Of a stretch of DNA of 64,000 nucleotides, positions 13,901-30,280 are shown one piece after another. The notes under the pieces were generated by a model, which saw nothing but the letters and a program-made list of their open reading frames with translations, did not search any database and was not told the origin of the DNA. The first letter of the stretch is position 1. The number at the start of each line of letters is the position of its first letter. Where the stretch lies: the NCBI GenBank assembly GCA_902729315.2, contig LR746272.1, positions 806,001-870,000 of the forward strand, written 5' to 3'. The DNA comes from Spirodela intermedia. Taxonomy: Eukaryota; Streptophyta; Magnoliopsida; Alismatales; Araceae. The translations under genes were made by a program, and so were the position numbers.

Positions 13901-16900
13901 TTCTGCACGACCAACTGCAAGGTTTGTGCGTTTACCATCCCCCCTATGGTAATTCATACAATGATTAAATTCCATTCATGAACAACGCAAAACCAAACAA
14001 ACTAAATTTAATCAAAATAACCAAACATATCAAGTAAAAAAATACATTATAATAAATTTCACTTCAGCATGATCCATCAATCTTCATAAAGTGAAGATTA
14101 TCAGTGTACTTTCAATATGACAGTTAACACACTAGTTTTCTGGGCGATTAGCATTTTCAGGGATATTCTTAAACGTTAGCATGAAACAAACTATGGAGAA
14201 CAAGAATATAAGATATCACCTAGATGTCATCAACCCTCTTCATAAGTTCACGAAGATTTGTTTCAAAAAAGTAAAGACGTCACAAGGGCTGGATTCTATA
14301 CGCTTCATCTTAAAATGCACTTTGAGTGATGGAATGAGAGAATCATACATTAAAATCTCAACAATTTACAAGCAGAGTTGACCAAAAAAGACATACAATT
14401 CTCAGGTGAGATGTTTAACTCTTCAAAGTTTAAACACTTCCAGAAATCTTCAAGGGCACTAGCTATGTGCCATTGTTTACAGGTAGCTCCTGCTTTACAA
14501 AGATCTTTATGACCCAAGAAAGAAAAAACCTACAAGAATTTTTTTTGTCAGCAGCATTTCTGATATGAAAGAATAAAAAACACAAACATCTGATAAAACG
14601 TGCGTAAGTACCATGTGCAACAGATCATCCGTCAAATCCATTCTATGTTCAATATCTTCATGGTTGGGAGCCTCCCCAACATCTACAATAGCTTCGTCCT
14701 CATTGGAGATATTAGGCTTTCTACCATTATCATCACTAGAAATCGAACGATAACCAAGCAACATCAAGTTCTCAGATAAAACCAGTGAATCCTCAGGAAT
14801 GTTGTCATCCATATACGAATATTGGTTAGATGAATTGGCGGCTGAGGAAGATGCAGGAAAATAATGGTGTTCTCTGAAAAACATTCCTATTTGTTATAAC
14901 CATCCAATAATAAAAGAGAAATTAACGTAACAAGATAGAAATTACATGTAAAAACCTAAGCACAAAATCGCCACCTGGAACAAAATCAGGCTGAAAGTTA
15001 CAAAAACATAGAAGCCATAAAATCACATTCGACTTGAGAAGAGAGTCATTTATCAGAACCCAAGAATAAGGTACAATCTCAAAACTAAACTAGCATAAGG
15101 AATTTTCACATTAGTATAAAAGTACTGCACATTCTAGGCTGGCCCCATAAATGGAATACAATCATTGGATAAGTGGCGAATCAGACAAAGTACAACCACA
15201 TTAATTTCAGGACAGTTGACTACCCTTGTATCATCAAACTGAAGCAGGAATTATAACATCACACATTGCCAAAGAGTTTTATCCAAAGCACACCATCTAT
15301 AGCAGGAAAGTATTTGTGCTGAGTAGCCTACATACTAAAGAATCTGAACGAACTCGGATGTTTTAAAGAAAGGAAAGCAGATTAGCTAACAGGGAAAGTT
15401 CAGTCTCGGGATGAATAACATCTAAACTATCCTGTTGAAAAAAAGGAGACATCACTTTCGTGAGTGCTGATGAGGTCAGTCGGCCACAAAAAGTAATACC
15501 CACGTCAACAAATGCACTCAATTCCGAGGATAAGTATAAAAATTCAGTGTAGGCATTGTCACAGCACGATTAAGTGGCAATGTCACAGCATCATCTCCAG
15601 TATAATCAAAGACACATAACAAAGAGAAACAAATTCTAACTACAAAAGCGCCCATCAAGTCAACGAGACCATGAGTCAGAATGCAGCATGACTAGTCAGA
15701 GTGCAGCATATCTTGTCTTGACCTTACTCTGTTTGTGACCGTCAGTATCAAATTTAACTGGATCATCACTGAATTCACTGAAGAATATCTGATTATGCCA
15801 ATACACTCTGCTTTCATAGAAATAGGAAAAGTTAGCAGTAAGATTCAAGATATTCAAAAATATGAGGTGACGGACGATGAGCGAACAATCCCCTATTGTG
15901 AATAGGATTCTCATAAACTAATCATGAAGCACCTCCCGTCTGATAGCATTGAAGATGGAAAACAGAAGACTCAACTCGTCTTCCTTTTATGGGGAAAAGG
16001 AAAACCAGTCTTTTGGAATTCCACAGTGCGCATTGAGGTGGGCTTACAACCAACATAACCAAAATCAAAATTTCTAGAAAAAATGATTGTTCGGAGTTCG
16101 ACCCTGGGTTATACCTTGTGGCCGATTCAAGTTCGCTTTTTGCACTTGAACTTGAATTTTTGCAATTTTATCCCAGTTGATACATATGTTGAGGCCAATC
16201 TCAGACATCATCTGCTCATGGCAATTTCTAGATAGCGCAACCCCACTAATGTACTTTATAAAAATAAATTGACGTCAAAGGAAGGAAGGGAATGTAGAGA
16301 AGAGGCGGGAGAGATAAAAGTGAGACATTCGTTGAAGTGATAAAAGAAAGTAATTGAAAATCTCATTGAAAATCGAATGATTAATGTATGAAAATAGAAA
16401 TAACAATCAGTAGTATCCTCCCCACGAGTTGATGAATAGTTTCGATGAGAGTGTATCATCCAAAAAGTGTATCCTTGCTCTCAATTTATGAAATTGAGGA
16501 GAAATGATCCTTTTCAGCGTGTCCCACAAAAATACGAATGGGATACTTGATTGTGGGCTTATGCTCATGCCCCATCTAAAAATATCTATATCCTGGTAAT
16601 CTAATGTATTAAAATCAAATGCACACTTCTCTCAACGACGATTCTCCACATCTGCTTGCAACATCTTGAACCTCAAACGACTCAACTAAACCATGCTCCA
16701 TCAAAGAAGTGATTATTTCAGACAAAAATCATAAGACTCATCATGATTGGGTCGGGCTAATAAACTACAAGAGGGGAGTTAATATTAGTGAGTGGATATC
16801 CATTATTTTTGATGAGTTGCGCTTGAACCAACAATGATCGAATCAAACATGAACCACAAAAACAATAAACAAGTCATTGCCATAATAAATCGTAAGTTGC

Positions 16901-18325
16901 TGACAATGAATGATGCTGTCGTTGTGATTTCAACCTCCATCAGCCCCCACGATTCTGGAAACTACACCATCAAACTCGGGAGAAAACTTTATTCTTGACA
17001 GCAGATGGGCCATATTTCACCCATAAGTGGGATAGGTGAAGCCACCGGTGTCAAAGGGGGACGCAAAAATGAAGCTCAAGTGTAGGGCTACAAATGCATA
17101 CACTTTGTATGTTGGTTTCTAACTAGAATTGTTAGGTTCAAGGACAAATGGAAACGTGACTCATCGAAAAGGTAAATGAAAACGTTTATTTTTCTTTTTC
17201 TGTTCTGTTAATGTGGGCAGATTTCCAACCTCTCATTGTTCTATCCATGTTTCATCCACATCCTTTACATAATTCATATCCATCCATTGGTCTGCCCATG
17301 CAAGCAACCAAATCCTCGGGATATTTATAGACTCCATGTTCTATATTTTTTGTCTTTAAAGCAAGAATCTTCATTTGACCAAATATTAGTATAATTAATA
17401 TTCCAGAGATTTTGTACGTAGAAAAGTTTCTAAGAAGAAAGTTAAAATTTTTAAAAGCTTACGATTAGATATCAAATAAAATATATTCTAGATGCCTAAA
17501 GAATTTTGTGTCAGTCAGGTAATGAATAGCTTGTTAAGAAGGACAAAGTAAAATGTTTCATAAACAAAGATAAACATATAAATCTTGGATGTCTATGAAA
17601 AAAAATCAAACAAAGGAAGACGTCAAAATCTGATTGGGTTTCCATTGTTTGTGACAATCATAATCTTATGAGTAAGCCCTCCACAGATTTTTATAATGAC
17701 ATTGAAAATCATTTATAAACCGTCAATATTTTCCTACAAGTTCTCTCAAGAAAGCAATGCATTTGCGAGCTCATTCCAAAAACATATAAGGGAAATCCAA
17801 GAACCCAAAAACTGCAAGATCCTAAGAAGATTATTTAGAATCACAGGATTCCTGGTAATGAAATAGAAAAAAATAATACATAAGAATGGCGGGCAGAAGT
17901 CGTGAATTTAAGTGACAAATGAACAGAAAAACAATAACTTACTCATAACTGTGAGACATCTTCGCCCACTTATGGAAGTCCCTGTCGATGTCCCCTCTGT
18001 CCAACCCGAAATAGTCTGCTTCTCTCTTCCGAATTGCATCCGATTCTGAAGAGACCGGTAGTTCTGTTTCCTGGCCTGAGGCACTCGCTGATGAAAATCG
18101 GTACTCCTTAAAATACTCAAAACCACCAGTGGCATGCTCCTCCTGCAGACGCCAAGTCCTGCATGTACTGTCTTCTAGACCCTCAATGTGCGTTGAACGT
18201 AATGGGCGAGGCCACCCTTGCAAGGAAAGCTCCAAATGAAGTCCGTGATCTTCCGAATTCTCCACTTCCATGTTATCTTCGGTCACATTAGCATTTCCGT
18301 CATCAGCCTCACCTGAGTTCTCCAT
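7917..18325 (-). CDS. FBL15: F-box/LRR-repeat protein 15 (SLOW MOTION-like)
   Basis: Seventeen coding exons read from the minus strand: 18325-17943, 14873-14612, 14529-14397, 13484-13385, 13306-13109, 12997-12727, 12629-12531, 12447-12359, 12280-12181, 12065-11895, 11244-11092, 10376-10216, 10131-9933, 9343-8886, 8785-8722, 8323-8234, 7994-7917. The join is phase-consistent and gives 1002 residues, close to the roughly 990 of Arabidopsis SLOMO. An acidic N-terminal region (1-205) precedes the F-box (about 206-250, beginning MDLTDDLLHMVFSFLGHKDL), the predicted SKP1-binding surface. Cysteine-containing leucine-rich repeats follow, such as LLDISSCHKLSDAGI and LQEVDLTDCESL. The C terminus ends in ACPSLKRIYG. 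The known role of the family is substrate selection by an SCF ubiquitin ligase; SLOMO affects auxin levels and the rate of leaf initiation. The first ATG of the second exon was chosen because the upstream spliced exon has in-frame stops. Confidence 0.9.
14874..17942 (-). other. FBL15: Long intron of FBL15
   Basis: A 3.07 kb AT-rich intron separates the N-terminal exon from the exon that starts the F-box. All other introns in the gene are well under 1.1 kb. I found no retrotransposon domain or long ORF in it. A tRNA-like phrase (ggagttcgaccctggg near 16091) may be debris of a transposon or SINE, but no second element end was identified. Confidence 0.6.
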
Positions 18326-18960
18326 CGCCCCAGAGGCAGCAGCGGATCCCCACGGACACCCACTACAGCGAGATGCTAAATTGATACGGACCGCAGACCC
18401 GATGCTGCAAATGTCCAAAAGAAGACAACAAACTAGAGCCTAAAAATTCTTCGTCGCTGAATAGATGCAAGCCCACTTCGCTCGGCCACAGATAATATAG
18501 ATTTTCTCCAACCTTTAGGGGACACTAAAGCTACGCTTACCGTCTAGGATTCAACGAATCTGTGACCTCTTTGCATGCACGAGCGGTACTTAAACGAGCA
18601 AATAAATCTTTCCACCCGGGGCATTCTCCAAATTCCAGAACCTAGGAATAAAATGCGTTCCCGCACTAGATCACCACGACAACATGAAGAGACACGAACA
18701 GGAGGAGGATCTCTTTATCTTGTTGGCCTCGGCAGAAACCAGAGCAGAGGCTTGTGATCCCGCCAAAGAGATCAGAGGCACAGTACGGAATGGGAAGGCC
18801 ACCCCGGACGAGCGTCTCCGAAGAAGTCGCTTAGGGTTTCAAAGAACAATGAAACGGACTGAGGAATGGGAGGACTCGAGGGGTGGATTCCCCTACAGAT
18901 CTGCCCGGAGGTACCGTCGGAAGGAAGATCTTGCTCTCCCTCTATCCAGCCCCTTTACGC
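18326..18960 (-). promoter_or_regulatory. FBL15: FBL15 5' UTR exon, 5' UTR intron and upstream ORFs
   Basis: On the minus strand a good donor (ACG|gtaagc) near 18541 can splice to an acceptor (tttgcag) near 18410, just upstream of the coding ATG. The exon upstream of this donor contains at least two short ORFs that end before the donor: one starting ATG TTG TCG, which stops after four codons, and one starting ATG CCC CGG, which stops at TAG just before the splice site. A telo-box-like AAACCCTAA lies near 18833-18841. The transcription start is unknown. The splice is inferred. Confidence 0.5.
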
Positions 18961-19010
18961 CTCCTCCCCTCTCCGCCACGGCTTCCCTCCCAACAGACTC
19001 CCAGCGAGAG

Positions 19011-19053
<43 letters not shown>
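19011..19053. repeat. (GA)n microsatellite
   Basis: A nearly pure GA run with one interruption lies between the FBL15 5' end and the OPR-like gene. It is seen directly. GA runs can bind BASIC PENTACYSTEINE proteins, but no function is shown here. Confidence 0.9.
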
Positions 19054-19685
19054 GAAGCGCGGGGAGAGGGGGGGAATTGAGGAAGAGGGGGGGGCTTTTA
19101 TTTTATATTTGGTCTCATTTTCTTTAATTTTATATTTACTGGGCCACGTGTGAGCCCACGTAGGCCTCCGGTCCCACAAGTGTCTCGTGACACCGACCCC
19201 CCTCCCCCCGTCACTGCTACCCCGCTTCGACAGCCTCCGGTATCCTCGGTATCCATTAGCGGTCGGTGAGCGGATGCTTTCCTGATTAAAACGTGCTACT
19301 TATACTCTTAATTACACTCGAATTTTACCCATTACCAATATTTCCGATTTATTCGGGTGGATTTTTTTTAATTATAATTTTCGCCGCAAATAATTCGGGT
19401 CAAAAGTCACCCCGTCAAAACTCCCTCCTTCCCGTCGGATGACGCCACATGGACGATGAAAGAAAGACAGAAAGATTTTTGACCCCATCTTATGGTCCCA
19501 ACTAAGAAAGAGCACGAGGCTCAGAAGTCAACAGAGAGACCAAGGCGGAAGGTGGTCAGCCAGCGAGAGCTGGAGAAACTCTCGTCCGGCGATAATCAAC
19601 AACACTCGGTAGATTTCAGCCTGCGACTGGCTTTCGGCAGAGGAGCGGCCGTCTTCTCCGGCGCCGGCGGGCGGAGCGCCGCCGA
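19054..19685. other. Intergenic DNA between FBL15 and the OPR-like gene
   Basis: Mixed-composition DNA covering the probable FBL15 promoter and the OPR 3' UTR. No exon or RNA gene is recognised. Confidence 0.4.
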
Positions 19686-21152
<1,467 letters not shown>

Positions 21153-21678
21153 CCCGTACCGTCTCGGATCGAGCTCCCCGGAGAGAATCGACAGGGGAAG
21201 AAGGGGGAGGAGAGAAGCAGAGGGTCAAGGCGAATCGGCAGTTGACCCACGGGAAATTAGCCCTAAGAGATCGCCTGTGGAGGAGGACGAAGGCTCCGTC
21301 TTCCTATATTTACGGAATGGAGAGAGAGAGAGAGAGAGAGGTGGCAAAGTCAACGTAGAAAATGCGGCGACCAATTCAGATTTTTTTGTCACGTGGACGG
21401 CTGTCGGTAGCACGCGATTCACGCTTCGGTAGTGCGATCGGTCCCCATCCCGCGACACGTGGTGGAATCGGAATGGGACCACCGAATATGGGCCGTTTTG
21501 ATGATATTTCTATTTCCGAGAAAAGCCCAACTGGTGGAGGCCCATATGGATGGGGAAATTGGAGGGGTGGGGATTTCATTTCTGTGGCAATCACCACCGC
21601 CGCCGCCGCCGTCGCATCCACCGGCGCAGCGGCGGGGCTGTGGAAGCGGCGGCGGCCGACCGCGGTGGCGGTGGGGGG
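21153..21678. promoter_or_regulatory. Shared divergent promoter region of OPR-like and DUS2-like genes
   Basis: Only 526 bases separate the two start codons, which point away from each other. The interval contains a (GA)n run at about 21319-21340. No clear TATA box is seen on either strand. A bidirectional promoter is inferred from spacing alone. Confidence 0.5.
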
Positions 21679-25652
<3,974 letters not shown>

Positions 25653-26199
25653 CCCGCGTGGGCTTCTGGGGAGCTTCCGACCAAAATGGATCTACATCTC
25701 TCTCTCTCTAATCTCTTGTCCGGCACTGTTGAATGGCGGAGCGTGGAGTCTGTGGGTCGGATACTTTAAAGAGGGGGAGTCTGTGTCTCTGACACGCTAT
25801 TCCTTCTGGGTCTTGCGTTCCAGCGGTCGCTCGGGCGAGCTCAATCATGGGCACGCAGTGGGCTCATCTCCGACGGTCCGGCGGGCCATTTAATGGCGGC
25901 CCGCCATTAAAGAACTCCAGCAGTCACATGCACTGTATCGAAACCTGCAGAGGAAGGAGGAAGGGCGAGCTCAGCTCAGCTGAACTTCAATGGCGGGGAT
26001 GAGGCAGCGTGGGAGGTCGTCTTGTGTGACCTGCAAGCCGCCCTTTTTAAACTGCTACCCAACAAAGCTTCCAGCAGGAACAACCCTCTGCAACTCACCT
26101 CCCTCCACCCACATCCATAGACTTCTCCCTGCAGAATAACCTAACTGCGAGGTGCCAAAAAAAGCAGAACAAAAGGAGGCGTCACTCCTAGAGAGAGAT

Positions 26200-26253
<54 letters not shown>

Positions 26254-26796
26254 GGGTTATTTCGGAATCCGTGTTGAGAGACTCTGGAATCGACGCAAGC
26301 GATGTTTTATCGGTCGAGATGCCTAGGTCACAACGCTGGGGCCGCCGGATTCTTCCTGCATGGAGGTGGGGAGTTACCGTAAAGAACCCATCTTGGGGTT
26401 CCGAGAGCAGACCCCTCTGGAGCGAGAGAGAGAGAGAGACAGACAGAGAGAGGAGGGTTTATCTTCGTCTTCGTCGTGCTCATCTCATTCCGCGATCTCT
26501 TCTTTTTACATTGTCGTGGGCGTACTTGGCGCACACCTACCGTTTTGTTTATAGATTTCCGTAAAGATGGCAGCAGGCACAACAGCAGCAAAAGGTAGCA
26601 GGAGAACAGCAGCTGCGCCAGAAGACGGAGCCCCCCCCCTTCCCTTCTCTTCTTCTTCTTCCCCCTACTCCTCCCCCTTCCTGCCACCCCCACTGCCGCT
26701 GCAGCTGCAGCTTCTGCTGCTGCGTCATAATAATAAGAGCAGACTGTGTTCAGGTGGCAGCATCACCTGCACCAGCTGACACCTGACACTTGCTAG
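25653..26796. other. DUS2 3' region and far-upstream region of GRF
   Basis: Holds the DUS2 3' UTR and the distal GRF promoter. A 49-base (GA)n run is annotated separately. Short open frames here are low-complexity and are not supported as genes. Confidence 0.45.
26203..26251. repeat. (GA)n microsatellite upstream of GRF
   Basis: A pure 49-base GA run, preceded by an interrupted GA stretch from about 26191. It sits 0.9 kb upstream of the GRF start codon. Seen directly. Confidence 0.95.
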
Positions 26797-26803
26797 TATA
26801 TAA
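26797..26803 (+). promoter_or_regulatory. Candidate TATA box of GRF
   Basis: TATATAA lies about 370 bases upstream of the GRF start codon, which would give a 5' UTR of roughly 340 bases. A telo-box-like TTAGGGTTT lies about 50 bases downstream (near 26851). Placement is inferred from sequence only. Confidence 0.4.
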
Positions 26804-27172
26804 CACTGTTCAGGCACCGCCCTCATCAGCTTTACCCACCTCTCCGCCATTAGGGTTTCCCCCCTCCCTTCCTCTCCTCTCCACCATTACCTCTCAGAGC
26901 CCACACAGAAGATTCCGCAGCTCTCTCTTGACTGACCCCTCCTCTGCACAGAAACATGTATAATATGATATGCAACTCGAGAGTTCCTTATTTTACTGAG
27001 CGAAGGGGCCTTTAATACTCGCCCACTTTTCTGCCGGGGGGGATGGACGGGCACCTCTACGTGGGCTGCCGCTGTATATTTACGACACGACGGGGTTCGT
27101 CTCCGCCGCCGCCACCGCCGCCACCGCCGCCGTCCCTTTCTCCGCCCGTTGAGAACAGCTCGGTGGGCGACG

Positions 27173-28485
27173 ATGATGAGCGGGAGGAGCAGCCGGTACC
27201 CCTTCACCGCGTCTCAATGGCAGGAGCTCGAGCACCAGGCTCTCATATTCAAGTACATGGCCTCCGGCGCCCCCGTCCCTCATGATCTCCTCCTTCCCCT
27301 CAGGGGGAGTTTCTTCTTGGACTCCGCCCCTCCTCCAGCGCAGCTCTTCCCTCACCAGTCCGGCGGTAACCTCTCTGTCCTTCCTCTTCCTCTTCTTCAT
27401 CTTCATCTTCTTCTTCTTCATCTTCTTCTTCTTCTTCTTCTTCTTCGTCTGCGTCTTCTTGCTGAGGATGAAAATGGAGGGGCCTGTTTTGTGTTTGCGG
27501 CAGTGGGATGGGGATGCTTCCAGATGGGGTTGGGGAGGAAGGTGGAGGACCCGGAGCCGGGGAGATGCCGGAGGACAGACGGGAAGAAGTGGAGGTGCTC
27601 CAAGGAGGCGTACCCAGATTCCAAGTACTGCGAGAGGCACATGCACAGAGGGAAGAACCGTTCAAGAAAGCCTGTGGAAATCTCCGTCCCCCCCATCTCC
27701 CCCGCCGCGGCCGCGGCCGCCCCGAACTCCTCGTCCTCTCTGTACCCGATGCATCTATCCGCGGGGGAGGCCCACCACTTCATGTACCCCTTCGCTGGAC
27801 CCAGGCACCCGCATGGCGGCGCTCCTCACTTCCACATGGACTCTGCTTCACCCGTGGATAGAGATTACAGGTCTTCTTCTTCCTCCTCATCCTCCTCCTC
27901 CAATGCTTCTTTCTTGCTCTCTCCATTCCCTTACTGATTGATTCAGAGCTGAAACAGGTACTGCCATGGAGTGGTGAAGGGGGGCGACGATCATCATCAG
28001 TACGGATTCCTGTCGGAGACCCCAGGGGGGGAGAGGGGAGGCCCATGGAGGTTCACTCCTCTGGGGATGAGCTCCCTGGGGGATCCGCGGCAGAGGAGCT
28101 GCTCCTCCTTGGGCGGCGGCGGCTTCTTCGCCGGACCCGATCTTCCCAAAGAGGAGGAGAAGCGGCAGCGCTGCTTCCTGCTGGGGGCGGATCTGAAGGT
28201 GGAGAGGGGCGGCAAGGAGGAGGAGAGGGCAGTGGAGCAGCAGCGGCCCCTCCGCCGTTTCTTCGATGACTGGCCGCCGCCGAAGGAGAAGGACCAGCAG
28301 CACGGCTGGGGCGGCGGCTTTCCCATGACCCAGCTCTCCATCTCCATCCCAATGGCACACCACGACTTCCTTGTCTCCAATTCCCGCGGCGGTAACTCTC
28401 TCCCCCGACACCCCACCCCCCTCTCTCTTCCATTGCCAGTCTCGTTTCTCTCACTAACGAACCTGTGTCTGACGCAGATGACTGA
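27173..28485 (+). CDS. GRF: Growth-regulating factor (QLQ–WRC transcription factor)
   Basis: Four coding exons: 27173-27365, 27504-27870, 27958-28391, 28478-28485; phase-consistent, 333 residues. The QLQ domain (about 9-44, [20 protein letters not shown]) binds GIF co-activators. The WRC domain (about 80-123) holds a Cys3His zinc motif, C86-X9-C96-X10-C107-X2-H110, and basic nuclear-localisation residues ending in [11 protein letters not shown]; it binds DNA. The rest is a low-complexity Ser/Gly/Glu-rich region with [10 protein letters not shown] at the C terminus. GRFs promote cell proliferation in leaves, flowers and grains. A miR396 target lies over the end of the WRC coding sequence. The start ATG ATG AGC was chosen because family members begin this way just before QLQ; an in-frame ATG at 27149 also exists. 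The last coding exon holds only eight bases. Without that splice, the exon 3 frame runs on to about 28543. Confidence 0.92.
27375..27450 (+). repeat. (CTT)n/(TCT)n tract in GRF intron 1
   Basis: A long pyrimidine triplet repeat fills most of the 138-base first intron, upstream of the acceptor at 27503. It probably serves as an extended polypyrimidine tract and is likely to vary in length between individuals. Confidence 0.8.
27658..27679 (+). promoter_or_regulatory. GRF: miR396 target site in GRF
   Basis: The codons for RSRKPVE read cgttcaagaaagcctgtgg and continue with aa. This matches the known plant GRF target, complementary to miR396 with the characteristic single-base bulge. It predicts post-transcriptional repression by miR396. 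Match made by eye against the remembered miRNA sequence. Confidence 0.9.
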
Positions 28486-29037
28486 GTTCTCATGGCGAGG
28501 GTCCTCTCCGACGGGACCCATGTACTGTTCCTGCATGGCCTGAAGAGAGAGAGAGAAAAATAGGTGGAGAGAGAGAGGGGGAGTTACCAGTTCCTGTTCC
28601 ATCTTTCTTTTCTTTTATGGTGAGAGAGGGGAGAGAGGGCTCCTGATGATGTTGAGTGAGCTTTTCTTCTTCCCCGTTCTTACGATACATATGTAGCAGT
28701 GGGCGAACAGGAGCAACATTTCGGGAAACTCGGAAGACAAATGGCCCCTCCTATGCTGCACTCCTCTGCAACTCTTTCTCTCTCTCTCCCTCTCTCTCTC
28801 TACATTCTGGTGCATCGACACAGAGATAGATCCTGACTCAAGACGAGCATTTTCCTGCCCAGACCCTCGGCAGCAACGGAGCTATAGAAGGTCCTGAAGC
28901 TCTGACTGGCTCCTCCCAAGTGGGCATGTCCCCCCAACCCCTCCCTATAACAGTGCTCCGATTTCGGGCACCTTTCTGTTCTAAGTGCGAGTTCCTCACA
29001 GCAAAGCACCACCGCCACAAAAACCTTAGGGGAGAGG

Positions 29038-29074
<37 letters not shown>

Positions 29075-30025
29075 TGGACCTCCACCTGCTTGAACAGGCC
29101 GCAGGTTCCTGAGGGCTTAAAGTTTCTGAGACTCTCTTTCAGCAGGGCGGTGTAACCTTGTCTGAGGGACCAGCAGCTCTCTCTCCCTCTCCCTCCTTCC
29201 TCCGCCATCGCTCCAAAGCTCGAGCTTTAAATGCGCAGGGACGCGCCGGAATCTCCCTCCGGCCGCCGCTTTCGGAACTTCACGCAGAGACGGCCGCCGG
29301 AATCCGGGCTCCGCCTCCATTAATGCCTGGAGCAGCTGGTCAGTCAGGTTCAAGGGCGGTTGACCTGCCGGCCTCGGATCAGATTTGACCGTCTCTGATC
29401 TGCCACAAGCGTCTACCGCGTCCGTTTCTTTTCCATCTGGAATATTTAAAAATAGTACCTAATTTTAGAGGTATTGATAAGTACAACACGAATTATGAAA
29501 ATTGGCCCGCTGGTTGACGATGAGCATGCCCAATAAAAGCCCAATGACTTTCAACGGCCCAATAAATGGCCCCGCTCGTAAACGGTCTCCAGGAGGGAGG
29601 ACATGGGCTATGATCTGGTCCGTTAAATAAATATCAAATGCGGGGCCGTATGATCATGGGTGGGTTGACTTTGGGTCATCTCCGGGCTGGCGTGTGCACG
29701 CATCCGTCTCGAGAACTGGCGTTGACTTAGCGAGAAATAATCATTCAGTTGACCTGGGTGGAAAACCATTTGGGCTTGTTGATTATTTCAAAGATACATT
29801 GCACTACTTCAAAGAAACCGACGCTGGACTTGGGTTAGGAGTTGGTCACATTTATGTAAGCTCGCTACCTGGCATCTTTTGTATCGGGGAGAGAGAGAGA
29901 GAGAGAGAGAGGTGGGTGCAGCTCAAGGACTAGTCATTGTCTCTGAAAGATGACTTCATCTAGTTATATGAATCCATCGGTTGTGGGATCCTTCCTCCTA
30001 ATTGGTCTAGATTTGAGGGAGAAGA
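28486..30025. other. GRF 3' region and intergenic DNA
   Basis: Contains the probable GRF 3' UTR and several GA/CT runs (28781-28802, 29041-29070, 29889-29911). No exon, tRNA or transposon domain is recognised. Composition drops towards AT-rich near 30000, where the retrotransposon block begins. Confidence 0.5.
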
Positions 30026-30280
30026 TGTTCATACGGCCCCAGAAAGTCAAAATCTGGGGATGGATGGAGGAGCGAGAGAGGAGATTGTGGAACAGAAAAA
30101 AATATAAAATAAAATAAAATGTCTTGAATAGTTTTTACAACGGAGGAGAGAGATGATTTTTATATGGGAGGAGAGAGAAGAGGGGGGGAAAGTGGTCCAA
30201 CTTAATTCAACTCAAAAACATTCCAAGTCATATGCAACTTGGCCTCCCATGCAACTCCTCTTGTTACATTAATTAGTAAC
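30026..30280 (-). repeat. Left LTR (3' LTR) of the outer Copia element
   Basis: Similar to 41165-41477 over the GA-rich middle and the following ttaattcaa and aacttggcctcc stretch. Several gaps separate the two, which fits an old insertion. Both ends are approximate. Confidence 0.6.

Noticed and set aside
18326-18418. Coding extension of FBL15 starting at MDICSIG
   Set aside because: That ATG lies upstream of the good acceptor near 18410, so it would be spliced out; the first in-frame ATG after the acceptor was used.
27149-27172. Upstream in-frame ATG as the GRF start
   Set aside because: It adds MRTARWAT before the family-typical [11 protein letters not shown] start. Possible, but the downstream ATG pair matches known GRFs better.
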